10,651 nt of DNA from CAXDRM01 sp963991775. GTDB lineage: Bacteria; Pseudomonadota; Alphaproteobacteria; Rickettsiales; JABIRX01. A model generated the notes under the pieces. That model did not search any database. It saw only the letters and a list, made by a program, of their open reading frames with translations, and had not been told where the DNA came from. The stretch covers positions 1-10,651 of the forward strand of contig CAXDRM010000047.1 in the NCBI GenBank assembly GCA_963991775.1, written 5' to 3'. Below, one piece after another: positions 1 through 7,888 of this stretch (the first letter of the stretch is position 1; the number at the start of each line of letters is the position of its first letter). A program made the position numbers and the translations under genes.

Positions 1-1442
1 AATTTTTGTTTTAGGAGTTTATTAACTGTAGCGGGATTAGCCTTCCCTTTAGTTTCTTTCATCACCTGCCCTACAAAAAAGCCAAATAATTTATCCTTAC
101 CAGATTTATATTCTGCCACCTTATCTTGATTAGCTGCAATGATATTTTCGATCGCTGCAATAATTATACTATCATCACTAATTTGTTCTAAGCCTTGCTC
201 TTTAACAATTTCTGCAGCTGGCTTACCTGTTTCAAACATTTTATCAAGCACATCTTTAGCAATTTTACCTGAGATAGTATTTTTATTAATAAGCTCTAAT
301 AATTCTGCTAAAGCTGCTGCTGTAACTGGAGAATCTTGCAAAGCAATATTTTGCTTATTAAGACGTCCAAATAACTCACCAGTCATCCAAGTAACGGCTA
401 ATTTTACTGGAGCTGCTTTGCTTAATTCTTCAAAATAATCAGCAGCATTTTTATCAGCAATAATCACTTCTGCATCATATTCTGTAAGACCTAACTCAAG
501 ATATCTCTGTTTTTTTTGCTCAGGCAATTCAGGCAATGAATTTTTTACTTCTGCCAAAAACTCTGCTGAAAGTTTAAGTGGTAATAAATCTGGATCAGGA
601 AAATAACGGTAATCATGCGCATCTTCTTTATCACGCATTACCCTAGTCTCCATCGAATTTAAATCAAATAATCTAGTTTGCTGGGTAATAGTACCGCCAT
701 TATCTAAAATAGCTGCTTGTCTTTCTATTTCATAATCAATAGCTAGCTGAATATTTTTGATTGAATTAAGATTTTTAATCTCACATCTAGTACCAAATTC
801 TTTAGCGCCTTTCAATTTCAAACTAATATTAGCATCACAGCGCAGCTGCCCTTTTTCCATATCAGCACTACAACTATTAATGTAACGCAAAATATTACGA
901 TATTTTTTGACAAATTCTGCAGCTTCAAAAGAATTACCAATTTCTGGTTCAGTTACTAATTCCATTAGTGGCACACCGCTACGATTTAAATCGACAAAAC
1001 TTTGCGTTGGTGATTGATCATGTATTGATTTTCCTGCATCTTGCTCTACATGAATTCTAGTAATATTTATGATTTTATCAGTAGCTTCTTTAGTTTTAAT
1101 TTTGATTTGACCACCAGTTACTAAAGGATCAGAAAATTGTGAAATCTGATAACCTTGGGGCAAATCAGCATAGAAATAATTTTTACGATCAAAAATAGAC
1201 AACTCATGCACCGTAGCATCAATGGCAAAACCAGTAAGAGCTGCTTTTTTGATCGCTTCTTTATTAAGTACTGGCAGCATACCTGGAAAAGCTGCATCAA
1301 CTAAAGAAACCTGACTATTAGGTTCAGCACCAAATTCAGTGTGACTGCCAGAAAATAATTTAGTTTTAGTATTAATTTGCGCATGGATCTCTAGGCCAAT
1401 TACAATATCATATTCATTATATGCTGATTTATAAACTGACAT
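1..1442 (-). CDS. gatB: Aspartyl/glutamyl-tRNA(Asn/Gln) amidotransferase subunit B, 3' end cut by window edge
   Basis: GatB binds the misacylated tRNA, phosphorylates the carbonyl of Glu-tRNA(Gln) or Asp-tRNA(Asn) and receives ammonia from GatA. I translated the minus strand from an ATG at 1442: the frame stays open to base 1, giving about 480 residues, so only the last residue or residues and the stop are missing. Family motifs seen in order: GLEIHAQ (residues 16-22), YFYADLPQGYQIS, HVEQDAGKS, DLNRSGVPLMELVTEPE, CDANIS, EIKNLNS, DAHDYRYFPDPDL. The C-terminal YqeY-like tail contains GKANPATVNKLL. The canonical HxEEDxGKS appears here as HVEQDAGKS, a mild change. An AGGG ribosome-binding sequence lies about 9 bases before the ATG, inside the last codons of gatA; the gatA stop is 2 bases upstream. 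Identification is firm; substrate range (Gln only, or Gln and Asn) cannot be told from this gene. Confidence 0.96.
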   Translation of the reverse strand, partial: MSVYKSAYNEYDIVIGLEIHAQINTKTKLFSGSHTEFGAEPNSQVSLVDAAFPGMLPVLNKEAIKKAALTGFAIDATVHELSIFDRKNYFYADLPQGYQISQFSDPLVTGGQIKIKTKEATDKIINITRIHVEQDAGKSIHDQSPTQSFVDLNRSGVPLMELVTEPEIGNSFEAAEFVKKYRNILRYINSCSADMEKGQLRCDANISLKLKGAKEFGTRCEIKNLNSIKNIQLAIDYEIERQAAILDNGGTITQQTRLFDLNSMETRVMRDKEDAHDYRYFPDPDLLPLKLSAEFLAEVKNSLPELPEQKKQRYLELGLTEYDAEVIIADKNAADYFEELSKAAPVKLAVTWMTGELFGRLNKQNIALQDSPVTAAALAELLELINKNTISGKIAKDVLDKMFETGKPAAEIVKEQGLEQISDDSIIIAAIENIIAANQDKVAEYKSGKDKLFGFFVGQVMKETKGKANPATVNKLLKQK

Positions 1443-1444
1443 AA

Positions 1445-2926
1445 TTAAACCCTGTAATTTAATTTACTGTGGTCAAAAGCAATTTCGCGCTCTAAATGAC
1501 GCGCTGCTTGAAAAATTTTAGTTTCAGCAAAACGTGGCGCCATTATTTGCACACCAAGAGGTAAATTATCTTTATTAAGGCCAGCTGGTAATGAAAGTGC
1601 TGGTAAACCTGCTAAATTTGCGGGCACTGTAAAAATATCATTATAATAAAGCTCAATCGTTGAAAGCTTATCATTAACACCAAAAGCTGCATTTGGTGTA
1701 GTTGGCGTTAATAGTAAATCAACTTGTTTAAAAGCTTTATCAAAATCTTCAGCAATTAAACGACGTACCTTTTGTGCTTTTTTATAATAAGCATCATAAT
1801 ATCCTGAAGAAAGAACATATGTACCGACCATAATCCTGCTTTTTACCTCTTCACCAAAACCTACTGCCCTTGTTTTTGCATACATATCATCTAGAGAATC
1901 GCCCTGCTCATGCACTCTTAAACCATATTTAACCCCATCATAACGTGCTAAATTTGCCGATGCTTCAGCCGTACTAATAATATAATAAGCAGGGGCACCA
2001 TAATGAGTAAGCGGCAATTCAACCTCTACTAATTCGGCTCCTTGTTTTTCAAGTAATTTAGCAGCATTCTCCCAACTTTCTAAAATAGCTGGTTCCATAC
2101 CATCCATTTGATAAGATTTTGGTATACCTATTTTTAAACCAGCAACTCCTTTATTTAAATCAGCAGTAAAATCTGGAACATCAATTTGCGCAGAGGTAGA
2201 ATCTTTAGCATCATAACCACAAATTGCATTTAAAATAAGAGCTGCATCTGTAACATCTTTAGTAAGTGGGCCCGCTTGATCAAGAGAGCTGGCATAAGCA
2301 ATCATACCCCATCTAGAACATCTACCATAAGTAGGTTTAATACCTACAATACCATTAAAAGCAGCCGGTTGCCTGATTGAACCACCAGTATCACTACCAA
2401 GAGCCGCTGCACATAAATCTGCTGCTACTGCCGCTGCTGAACCGCCAGATGAACCACCTGGTACCAACTGCGCATCATCATCAGAACGTTTTAAAGGATT
2501 AATTACTGGACCAAAGGCACTATATAAATTAGTAGAACCCATCGCAAATTCATCCATATTAATTTTACCTAAAGGTAAAGCACCAGCTGCCCATAAATTT
2601 TCTGTTACAGTTGATTCATAAGGAGGTACAAAATTTTCTAAGATTTTAGAACAAGCTGTGGTTTTAATATTTTTGGTACAATATAAATCCTTAACTCCTA
2701 TTGGTATTCCTGCTAAAGGAGTTGCTTTACCTGCAGCAAGATCTTGATCAGCCTGAGCAGCTTTTGCTAAAGCTTCATCTTCACAAAAAGTAACATAAGC
2801 ATTAAGTGTAGCATTTAAATCTACTGCTCTTTTTAAATAGGCTTTTGTTACTTCAACTGCTGAACATTCTTTAGCAGCTAATTTTTTCTGTAACTGGGCA
2901 ATAGTAAATTTAGTTAATTCGCTCAT
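1445..2926 (-). CDS. gatA: Aspartyl/glutamyl-tRNA(Asn/Gln) amidotransferase subunit A
   Basis: GatA is the glutaminase subunit of the GatCAB complex: it hydrolyses glutamine and channels ammonia to GatB. The 493-residue product has the normal family length and is an amidase-signature enzyme. The Ser-cisSer-Lys triad is intact: Lys79 in GIPIGVKD, cis-Ser159 in PGGSSGGSAAA (157-163 region) and nucleophile Ser183 in DTGGSIRQP. The 24-residue spacing between the two serines matches the family. The glycine/serine-rich core (156-200) continues into GIKPTYGRCSRWG, as expected for GatA. The ATG at 2926 is 3 bases after the gatC stop, and the stop lies 2 bases before gatB, so gatC-gatA-gatB should be one transcript. 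No frameshift or missing key residue was seen. Confidence 0.97.
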   Translation of the reverse strand: MSELTKFTIAQLQKKLAAKECSAVEVTKAYLKRAVDLNATLNAYVTFCEDEALAKAAQADQDLAAGKATPLAGIPIGVKDLYCTKNIKTTACSKILENFVPPYESTVTENLWAAGALPLGKINMDEFAMGSTNLYSAFGPVINPLKRSDDDAQLVPGGSSGGSAAAVAADLCAAALGSDTGGSIRQPAAFNGIVGIKPTYGRCSRWGMIAYASSLDQAGPLTKDVTDAALILNAICGYDAKDSTSAQIDVPDFTADLNKGVAGLKIGIPKSYQMDGMEPAILESWENAAKLLEKQGAELVEVELPLTHYGAPAYYIISTAEASANLARYDGVKYGLRVHEQGDSLDDMYAKTRAVGFGEEVKSRIMVGTYVLSSGYYDAYYKKAQKVRRLIAEDFDKAFKQVDLLLTPTTPNAAFGVNDKLSTIELYYNDIFTVPANLAGLPALSLPAGLNKDNLPLGVQIMAPRFAETKIFQAARHLEREIAFDHSKLNYRV

Positions 2927-2929
2927 CTG

Positions 2930-3217
2930 TTACTCTACAAATTTTGGTACTGCAAAAAATCCTAATTGTTTTTCAGGTGCATTGCTTAGCACCTCATCCA
3001 CAATATTATCGCCCTGAGGCTCATCAGCACGCAGAGGTAAATCTGCTTCTAATGCTGCCATTGGCAAAGTATTTTCTGTATCAATTTCATTAAGAGATTC
3101 TACCCAATTGATGATGGTAGAAAGCTTATCTGCATAATGCTGTTGCTCAGCTTCAGCTATTTCAATACGCGCTAAATTGGCAATTTTAGCTGCCTGCTTA
3201 TTAGTAATTTTACTCAT
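2930..3217 (-). CDS. gatC: Aspartyl/glutamyl-tRNA(Asn/Gln) amidotransferase subunit C
   Basis: GatC is the small subunit that wraps around GatA and GatB and stabilises the complex; it has no catalytic site. The 95-residue product has the usual length and pattern: an N-terminal helical part with KIANLARIEI (about 11-20), then KLSTIINWVESLNEIDTENTLP (about 31-52), a short region with LRADEP (about 62-67), and a C-terminal stretch LSNAPEKQLGFFAVPKFVE. The ATG at 3217 overlaps the last 8 bases of the upstream arsC-like gene (ATGAGTAA contains the arsC stop), suggesting translational coupling. No clear Shine-Dalgarno sequence precedes it, which fits coupling. It is followed after 3 bases by gatA. 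Confidence 0.95.
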   Translation of the reverse strand: MSKITNKQAAKIANLARIEIAEAEQQHYADKLSTIINWVESLNEIDTENTLPMAALEADLPLRADEPQGDNIVDEVLSNAPEKQLGFFAVPKFVE

Positions 3218-3563
3218 CTGCTAAAAAATCTATTAGTTTATCTAAAGGTCTTGCTACTATTGCAGCTTGCTTATCTTCAATAATTGGACGTTCAATCAAT
3301 TTAGGATATTTCACCATAAATTCAACTAGTTCCGCTTCGTTAAGCTTAGGATCTTTAAGATTATTATCTTTATAATCTGCCTCACCAGTTCTTAATAATT
3401 CACGTGCTGTTATTGCTAATTTTTTAAGTAAAGCATTAAGCTCAGCAGTAGAAAATTGATCTTCCAAATATAATCTTACCGTAAAATCTAAACCCTGCTC
3501 TTCAAGATAATTTAAAGCTGCCCGAGATTTTGAGCAACGTGGATTATGGTAAATCTTTAACAT
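3210..3563 (-). CDS. arsC: ArsC/YfgD-family thioredoxin-fold protein (arsenate reductase-like)
   Basis: This 117-residue protein belongs to the glutaredoxin-coupled ArsC family and is nearer in length and pattern to E. coli YfgD (about 119 residues) than to plasmid ArsC (about 141). It opens with a beta strand and the active-site loop HNPRCSKSRAAL; Cys10 matches the catalytic cysteine. Arg58 in ELLRTGE, Arg92 in ERPII and Arg105 in VARP match the three arginines that bind the oxyanion in ArsC. Sequence thus supports a competent active site, but YfgD-type proteins often have no proven arsenate role and no ars operon genes are nearby. It lies 2 bases after secF and overlaps gatC by 8 bases, so it is probably co-transcribed with export and translation genes. 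The family call is firm; the physiological substrate is unknown. Confidence 0.9.
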   Translation of the reverse strand: MLKIYHNPRCSKSRAALNYLEEQGLDFTVRLYLEDQFSTAELNALLKKLAITARELLRTGEADYKDNNLKDPKLNEAELVEFMVKYPKLIERPIIEDKQAAIVARPLDKLIDFLADE

Positions 3564-3565
3564 TT

Positions 3566-4468
3566 TTAAGAATCCTCATTAGTTTTGGTGCTGATCACAT
3601 TAGTAGCTATCATAATCGAAGAATAGGTACCAATAATGACACCAAATAACACACTAACACTAAAGGTTTTTAATACTGCTCCACCTAAAAATACTAGAGC
3701 CAATAAAGCAACCATTGTAGTAAGTGCAGTTAAAATAGTACGGTTTAAAGTTTCATTAATACTTAAATTAATAATCTCTGGCGCTTTACGACTACGATAT
3801 TTACGCGCATTTTCTCTGACCCGATCATAAATCACCACCGAGTCATTTATCGAATAACCAATAATTGTAAGAATAGCTGCGATAGCAGTTAAATTAAATT
3901 CGAGATGTAGTAAAACAAATAAACCTAAAGTTAAGGTAACATCATGTAATAAGGCTAGTAACGCACCAAAACCATAGCTAAAATTAAAACGTATTGAGAT
4001 ATAAATCATGATAGCTGCAAAAGCAAAAAGCAGCGCAAAAAAACCTGAACGAATTAATTCATTACCTACTGTTGGTCCCACAAACTCACTGCGTCTAAAT
4101 TCGATCTGATCGGTAAAATTACCTTTAAGATATTCTTTAATGAGGCTAACTTTTTTAAGCTGCTCTTTTTCACTTTGTTGATCTAGACCAACTCTGATCA
4201 TAATATCTTGAGGATTACCTAAATCTTGCAAGGCAATGTCACCAAGCTGTAAATCATTTAAACCAGATCTTAAATCTTTAAGGGAGATTGTTTCAGAAAA
4301 TCTAACTTCGATGACAATTCCTCCTGAAAAATCGATACCTAAATTTAAACCGCGCTGCATCACCAAAATAACTGAAGCAACCATAAAGCATAAAGATACT
4401 AGTAAGAATTTTTTACTATTGGCAACAAAATTAACTTGATATTGTTTATTGAGAATTTTTTTGAGCAT
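3566..4468 (-). CDS. secF: Protein translocase subunit SecF
   Basis: SecF pairs with SecD in the inner membrane and uses the proton motive force to help pull exported proteins through SecYEG. The 300-residue product has the standard six-helix layout: a first membrane segment at about 21-37, a periplasmic loop opening with GLNLGIDFSGG (40-50), the conserved EFVGPTVGNEL (128-138), then a five-helix bundle to about 290. The signature GYSINDSVVIYDRVREN (204-220) carries the Asp/Arg residues tied to proton-driven function. It is a separate SecF, not a SecDF fusion; secD is not in the window. The gene starts 9 bases after the antiporter stop and ends 2 bases before arsC. No clear ribosome-binding site precedes the ATG. 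Confidence 0.96.
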   Translation of the reverse strand: MLKKILNKQYQVNFVANSKKFLLVSLCFMVASVILVMQRGLNLGIDFSGGIVIEVRFSETISLKDLRSGLNDLQLGDIALQDLGNPQDIMIRVGLDQQSEKEQLKKVSLIKEYLKGNFTDQIEFRRSEFVGPTVGNELIRSGFFALLFAFAAIMIYISIRFNFSYGFGALLALLHDVTLTLGLFVLLHLEFNLTAIAAILTIIGYSINDSVVIYDRVRENARKYRSRKAPEIINLSINETLNRTILTALTTMVALLALVFLGGAVLKTFSVSVLFGVIIGTYSSIMIATNVISTKTNEDS

Positions 4469-4477
4469 GGCAAGATT

Positions 4478-5431
4478 CTAATGCATAAATTGCCAAGAAA
4501 TATATATGGCATAAAATATCAAAAAAACTATACCATTACCTCGTGATATTTTATTTTTTCTTTTGGAAAAACTAAAAAGTAACATCGCAGAAAATACCAG
4601 AACCCAAATATCAAAAAGTACTATAGTTGTTGAATGAGTAACAATAGGTTTGACCAAGGTGCTTAAACCTAAAACACCTAAAATATTAAAGATGTTGCTA
4701 CCAATTACATTAGCTATAGCAATGTCAGAATGTTTACGATAAGCCGCTATAGTTGAAGTTGCTAATTCTGGTGCTGAACCACCAATAGCTACAATAGTTA
4801 CCGCTATTGCCGCATCACTAACACCCAAAGCTACAGCCAATTTACTTGCACCTGAAACTAAAATGTCACCACCAACTGCTAAAGCTATAGTGCCAAGCAC
4901 AATCATCCAAATTGCTCTTTTATGAGTAATTTCAAAATGAAACTGATCTTCAAATTCATCCACTTGGCTATTCATCGCATCATCTTTAAGATTTTTATGA
5001 CGTCTTAAAGTAGTAAAAGTGTAAATAGCTAAGATCAAAAGCAGTACTAATGATTCCCACCTATTGATGTAACCAGTAAAAACAAAAGCAAATAAGACAA
5101 AGCTTGCCACAATCATGTAAGGCATATCAAATCTCAGCAACGCTTTATCAACTTTGATCGGAAATAAAATACTAGCAATACCAAGTACTAAAAAGCTATT
5201 AGCAATATTACTACCCACCACATTACCTAAGGCAATTTCATTCAGACCTTTTAAAGTAGCCTGCAAAGTAATGAGTAATTCTGGACTAGAAGTTCCAAAA
5301 GCGACGATTGTTACTCCAATAATTAATTTGGAAATATTATATTCTTTGGCAATTTTTACAGCACCACGCACTAGTGCTTCACCACCTACAAAAAGTAACA
5401 ATAAACCGGCAAGAATTTGCAAAAGAACCAT
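4478..5431 (-). CDS. yrbG: CaCA-family sodium/calcium (cation/proton) antiporter, YrbG-like
   Basis: An inner-membrane exchanger of the Ca2+/cation antiporter superfamily. The 317-residue product shows the two inverted alpha repeats of the family: GTSSPELLITL with GNVVGSNIANS (46-56 and 69-79), and GGSAPELATS with ANVIGSNIFN (217-226 and 240-249). Glu51 and Glu222 correspond to the ion-binding acids. About ten hydrophobic segments are visible, with a charged cytoplasmic loop around 143-172 between the halves. Length matches E. coli YrbG (about 325). The ion actually carried cannot be told from sequence. It is the first gene after a 279-base gap and is followed after 9 bases by secF, so it probably leads the secF-arsC-gatCAB transcript. 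Confidence 0.92.
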   Translation of the reverse strand: MVLLQILAGLLLLFVGGEALVRGAVKIAKEYNISKLIIGVTIVAFGTSSPELLITLQATLKGLNEIALGNVVGSNIANSFLVLGIASILFPIKVDKALLRFDMPYMIVASFVLFAFVFTGYINRWESLVLLLILAIYTFTTLRRHKNLKDDAMNSQVDEFEDQFHFEITHKRAIWMIVLGTIALAVGGDILVSGASKLAVALGVSDAAIAVTIVAIGGSAPELATSTIAAYRKHSDIAIANVIGSNIFNILGVLGLSTLVKPIVTHSTTIVLFDIWVLVFSAMLLFSFSKRKNKISRGNGIVFLIFYAIYISWQFMH

Positions 5432-5445
5432 CTTTTAAAACATAA

Positions 5446-5451
5446 ATTATA
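5446..5451 (-). promoter_or_regulatory. Possible -10 box upstream of the antiporter-secF-arsC-gatCAB group
   Basis: A perfect TATAAT reads on the minus strand 14 bases before the antiporter ATG at 5431. A TTGTTA (5466-5471) lies upstream at a short 14-base spacing, and no good -35 is found at 17 bases. If used, the leader would be only about 8 bases. In AT-rich DNA such matches occur by chance, so this is a weak call. Confidence 0.3.
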
Positions 5452-5538
5452 ACGCAAATAGTTTATAACAATGTTGGCTAAAAAATATAGTTTTTTTTAC
5501 AGTAATAATAAGTGCTATCTTTTTATTAATCACTAAAG

Positions 5539-5641
5539 GATCTCTCGATACAGCTTCGTTATCACTCAGCCACTCGAGAACCGGTTTTAACACTTAAGGT
5601 TCTTGAGTGGCCGAACGATAGTGAGGTTGTACCGAAAGGCC
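5539..5641. repeat. Intergenic imperfect inverted repeat (44-base arms, 15-base loop), palindromic-element-like
   Basis: The left arm (5539-5582) and the reverse complement of the right arm (5598-5641) align without gaps over 44 bases with 32 identities; the 15-base centre is 5583-5597. By hand count the arms are about 50-55% GC, well above the flanks. All 12 mismatches are transitions. It is the main content of the 279-base gap between the M48 peptidase and the antiporter gene. The shape and size resemble Rickettsia palindromic elements or other short non-autonomous palindromic repeats, but I recognise no named family. No run of T follows it on either strand, so it is not a typical intrinsic terminator, although the RNA hairpin could protect or attenuate the minus-strand transcript. 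Short open stretches cross each arm but end at stops inside or just after the element. Confidence 0.8.
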
Positions 5642-5710
5642 GATCTGTCTGAATAATTAGTTAATTAAATCTCTAATATTATCAAACCCTATATTTCTAT
5701 GGCTAAAACT

Positions 5711-6766
5711 CTACTGCCAATTATGACAACCTTGCTGCACATAACGCCACACCCTATCTGAAATCAATCTCCGCCCAGAAAAATCAGAGGTAGCAAAACT
5801 ATCTAATAATTTTATACGCTCCTTACTAGCAGGATGAGTGCTAAAATAGCTAGAAAGCTTCTCCTCCTCTGCAGATAAATTATTACTATTACGCTCAAAA
5901 AAACTTTTCAAACCATGATGATCAATTTTTTTCTGCTGCAATAATTCTATAGCAAATAGATCAGCCTCTGTTTCAGCGTGGCGAGAAAAAGAATTTAATA
6001 CTAAGAAATTTGCTAATTGAGCAGCACCAACATTTCCCAATAATAAAGAAACGATAAATCCTTTACCCATTGAAGAAACCACATGGCGCTTCTCATTATG
6101 ACCAATCTCATGAGCCATAATACCAAGCAATTCTTCTGGTGATGCAGCATTTTGCAACAATTTATTACTTACTGCTAATTGTCCGTCACCCCAAGTAAAA
6201 GCATTCTCAACATCTAGCTCAATAACATAAATTTGATAATCTGCAGCATTGGGTAAATCCTTCACCAAATATTTAACGAGTTTATCAAGAATTTTATTAA
6301 TATTTTTATTTTTACAAAAACGATATTCACTACGCAGAATTTCTGTAGTTTGTGCCGCAATATTTTTCTCTAAAGCTTTGGGGAAAAATCTCTGATTCAA
6401 AACATCAAAATTTTTAAATAAGGTAGCACCGCTAATAAGCAGCAATGCCAACATTGCTAGTAAAAAGCGTGTATCATTTTTTAGGATATAGAATTTGGCA
6501 ATCTTAGAAAGTTTGCGCGAAATAAAATTAAATAATTCTTTACTAGTAATGACCAACTCCATATTAGGAAATTTGCTATCAACAAATTTGCCTTCACCAT
6601 TAGAAAAATTTTTTAATAGAATTAGATCCTTATAACGCCATTCATATTCCTCATTAATATCAGCAACAGAAACAGTTAAACTATCTTGTTCTAAATGAAT
6701 TTGTGCCACATATTTTTGTGGTGATCTACCATTAAAAAAGTAACCTGTATTATCTTGCTCTAACAT
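5711..6766 (-). CDS. M48-family zinc metallopeptidase, membrane-anchored
   Basis: A zinc protease of family M48 (HtpX/BepA/Oma1-like). Of 351 residues, about 1-90 form a beta-rich N-terminal region beginning TGYFFNGRSPQKY, like the DUF7092-type domain often found before such proteases. One membrane segment follows at about 101-117. The catalytic domain holds HEIGH (219-223: two zinc histidines and the catalytic Glu220), then SRHAETEAD (261-269), where Glu265 fits the third zinc ligand, and STHPASKERI (309-318), another family hallmark. It starts 4 bases after the DUF898 gene, with AGGTG (6776-6780) as a plausible ribosome-binding site. DUF898 and M48 neighbours are common in alphaproteobacteria, suggesting a shared envelope role, perhaps membrane-protein quality control; the substrate is unknown. 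Confidence 0.92.
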   Translation of the reverse strand: MLEQDNTGYFFNGRSPQKYVAQIHLEQDSLTVSVADINEEYEWRYKDLILLKNFSNGEGKFVDSKFPNMELVITSKELFNFISRKLSKIAKFYILKNDTRFLLAMLALLLISGATLFKNFDVLNQRFFPKALEKNIAAQTTEILRSEYRFCKNKNINKILDKLVKYLVKDLPNAADYQIYVIELDVENAFTWGDGQLAVSNKLLQNAASPEELLGIMAHEIGHNEKRHVVSSMGKGFIVSLLLGNVGAAQLANFLVLNSFSRHAETEADLFAIELLQQKKIDHHGLKSFFERNSNNLSAEEEKLSSYFSTHPASKERIKLLDSFATSDFSGRRLISDRVWRYVQQGCHNWQ

Positions 6767-6770
6767 CTAA

Positions 6771-7880
6771 TCAAACACCTATATCAGAACTAATAACTTG
6801 GTCAAACGCCTCTCCTGTGACACTAGCCGGTCCTTCACTATGCTCTAAAATAAAACCTTCTAAATTACCCAATAAAGCCACATGATTTGTAAAAAACTTA
6901 ATTTTTCTATGTATGAATAGAGGATATGCCAAACCAAGACTTACAATTAATAGCAACCAGTTAGTGATAAAGAAAAATAAATAGCGCAGAAAACTAAAGC
7001 GCACAGTAAAACTCAAATTAGCTAAAGATAAATGTAATAGACAGTTTTTAAGCTTAAAATACTTATAATAGATACGCGAGATGCCAAGAGTAGGTAAGGC
7101 TAAAAATAAAGTAAATTTATTAGCCGCATCAAAGCTAGCATTAGAAACATCTAAATTAAATTTTTCACTACCATAAGATAAATTATTAAAGAAATGACGA
7201 GCAATCATCGCATCAGAAACACCTATAGCTAAACCACAGCTATATAAATTTTTTGCAAATCTTTTGAGCTTCAATTCACAAAATTTTTGAACATCAAGAT
7301 CCAGAAAAAATCTGATGCTACACCAAGAAATCCTACTTGCTTGGTAAAGTAGCATCTTGCTATGCAAAAAGCTTTTAAAGTAATAAATATAGCCCATTGG
7401 AAATATCACAAAAATCAGTAAAGCAAAAGCGATAAATACCAACCAAAAAATCTGACTAAAAAATGATAAGAAAAATAAAATTATACCAATAATAATTATG
7501 TAACCGATAAATTTACTATAAAATGAGACGATAGTGATGATGATATTTCTAAATAAAAGTAACAGAGCAAATAACATCAATAAAATCACATAAATGCCAT
7601 ATTGGTCATATTCTGAACTATTAGCTTCTTCAAAAGATATCGAAAAATATAGAAGTAGTAATATAGTTAGCAAAAAACTAAAAAATGCATAGATTTTAAA
7701 AATTTCTTTACCATTAGCATGATAAACTAAAGTTTCTCCTGCTACAGAAATATGCGAGATAAGATATTTTCTGATACTACATTTAGCCCAAGGTCGATAA
7801 AGAAATAAGGTTAGAACTGCAAAAATATTATTTACAAACCAAAGCAAAATAAATTTAGGGGCTTTACCTTGATACTTCAT
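6771..7880 (-). CDS. DUF898 (YjgN-like) multi-pass membrane protein
   Basis: A 369-residue inner-membrane protein of unknown function. The N-terminus has the DUF898 hallmark: NNIFAVLTLFLYRPWAK (about 17-33), then a basic stretch and a polar segment ending VAGE. Hydrophobic segments lie at about 10-28, 62-83, 96-120, 125-168, 256-270 and 300-322. Four copies of a repeat of about 30 residues (starting near 24, 160, 264 and 314) share a small turn, aromatic/basic residues and a polar or aromatic residue exactly 19 positions in. I chose the ATG at 7880; a TTG two codons upstream (7886) is possible, but neither has a clear ribosome-binding site. It sits 8 bases after the DUF2237 gene and 4 before the M48 protease, so the three are likely co-transcribed. 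Confidence 0.87.
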   Translation of the reverse strand: MKYQGKAPKFILLWFVNNIFAVLTLFLYRPWAKCSIRKYLISHISVAGETLVYHANGKEIFKIYAFFSFLLTILLLLYFSISFEEANSSEYDQYGIYVILLMLFALLLLFRNIIITIVSFYSKFIGYIIIIGIILFFLSFFSQIFWLVFIAFALLIFVIFPMGYIYYFKSFLHSKMLLYQASRISWCSIRFFLDLDVQKFCELKLKRFAKNLYSCGLAIGVSDAMIARHFFNNLSYGSEKFNLDVSNASFDAANKFTLFLALPTLGISRIYYKYFKLKNCLLHLSLANLSFTVRFSFLRYLFFFITNWLLLIVSLGLAYPLFIHRKIKFFTNHVALLGNLEGFILEHSEGPASVTGEAFDQVISSDIGV

Positions 7881-7888
7881 GACCAATA

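Noticed and set aside
139..438. Open reading frame of 99 codons on the plus strand
   Set aside because: It lies wholly antisense to gatB, whose translation is full of family motifs; the antisense product has no recognisable pattern.
1..1442. gatB as a truncated pseudogene
   Set aside because: The frame is intact through the conserved C-terminal tail; only the window edge removes the end.
3636..3830. Short plus-strand open frame opposite secF (a second lies at 4236-4439)
   Set aside because: Both are antisense to strongly conserved secF coding sequence and have no recognisable features.
5154..5438. Plus-strand open frame opposite the antiporter gene
   Set aside because: Antisense shadow of a membrane-protein gene with conserved alpha repeats; no supporting start signal.
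5491..5498. Run of eight T on the plus strand
   Set aside because: No GC-rich stem directly precedes it and no plus-strand gene ends nearby, so it is not supported as a terminator.
5539..5641. Inverted repeat as a rho-independent terminator for the M48 gene
   Set aside because: On the minus strand the hairpin is followed by CTTTAGTGATTAATAAAAAG, with no T run; arm length is also far longer than usual terminators.
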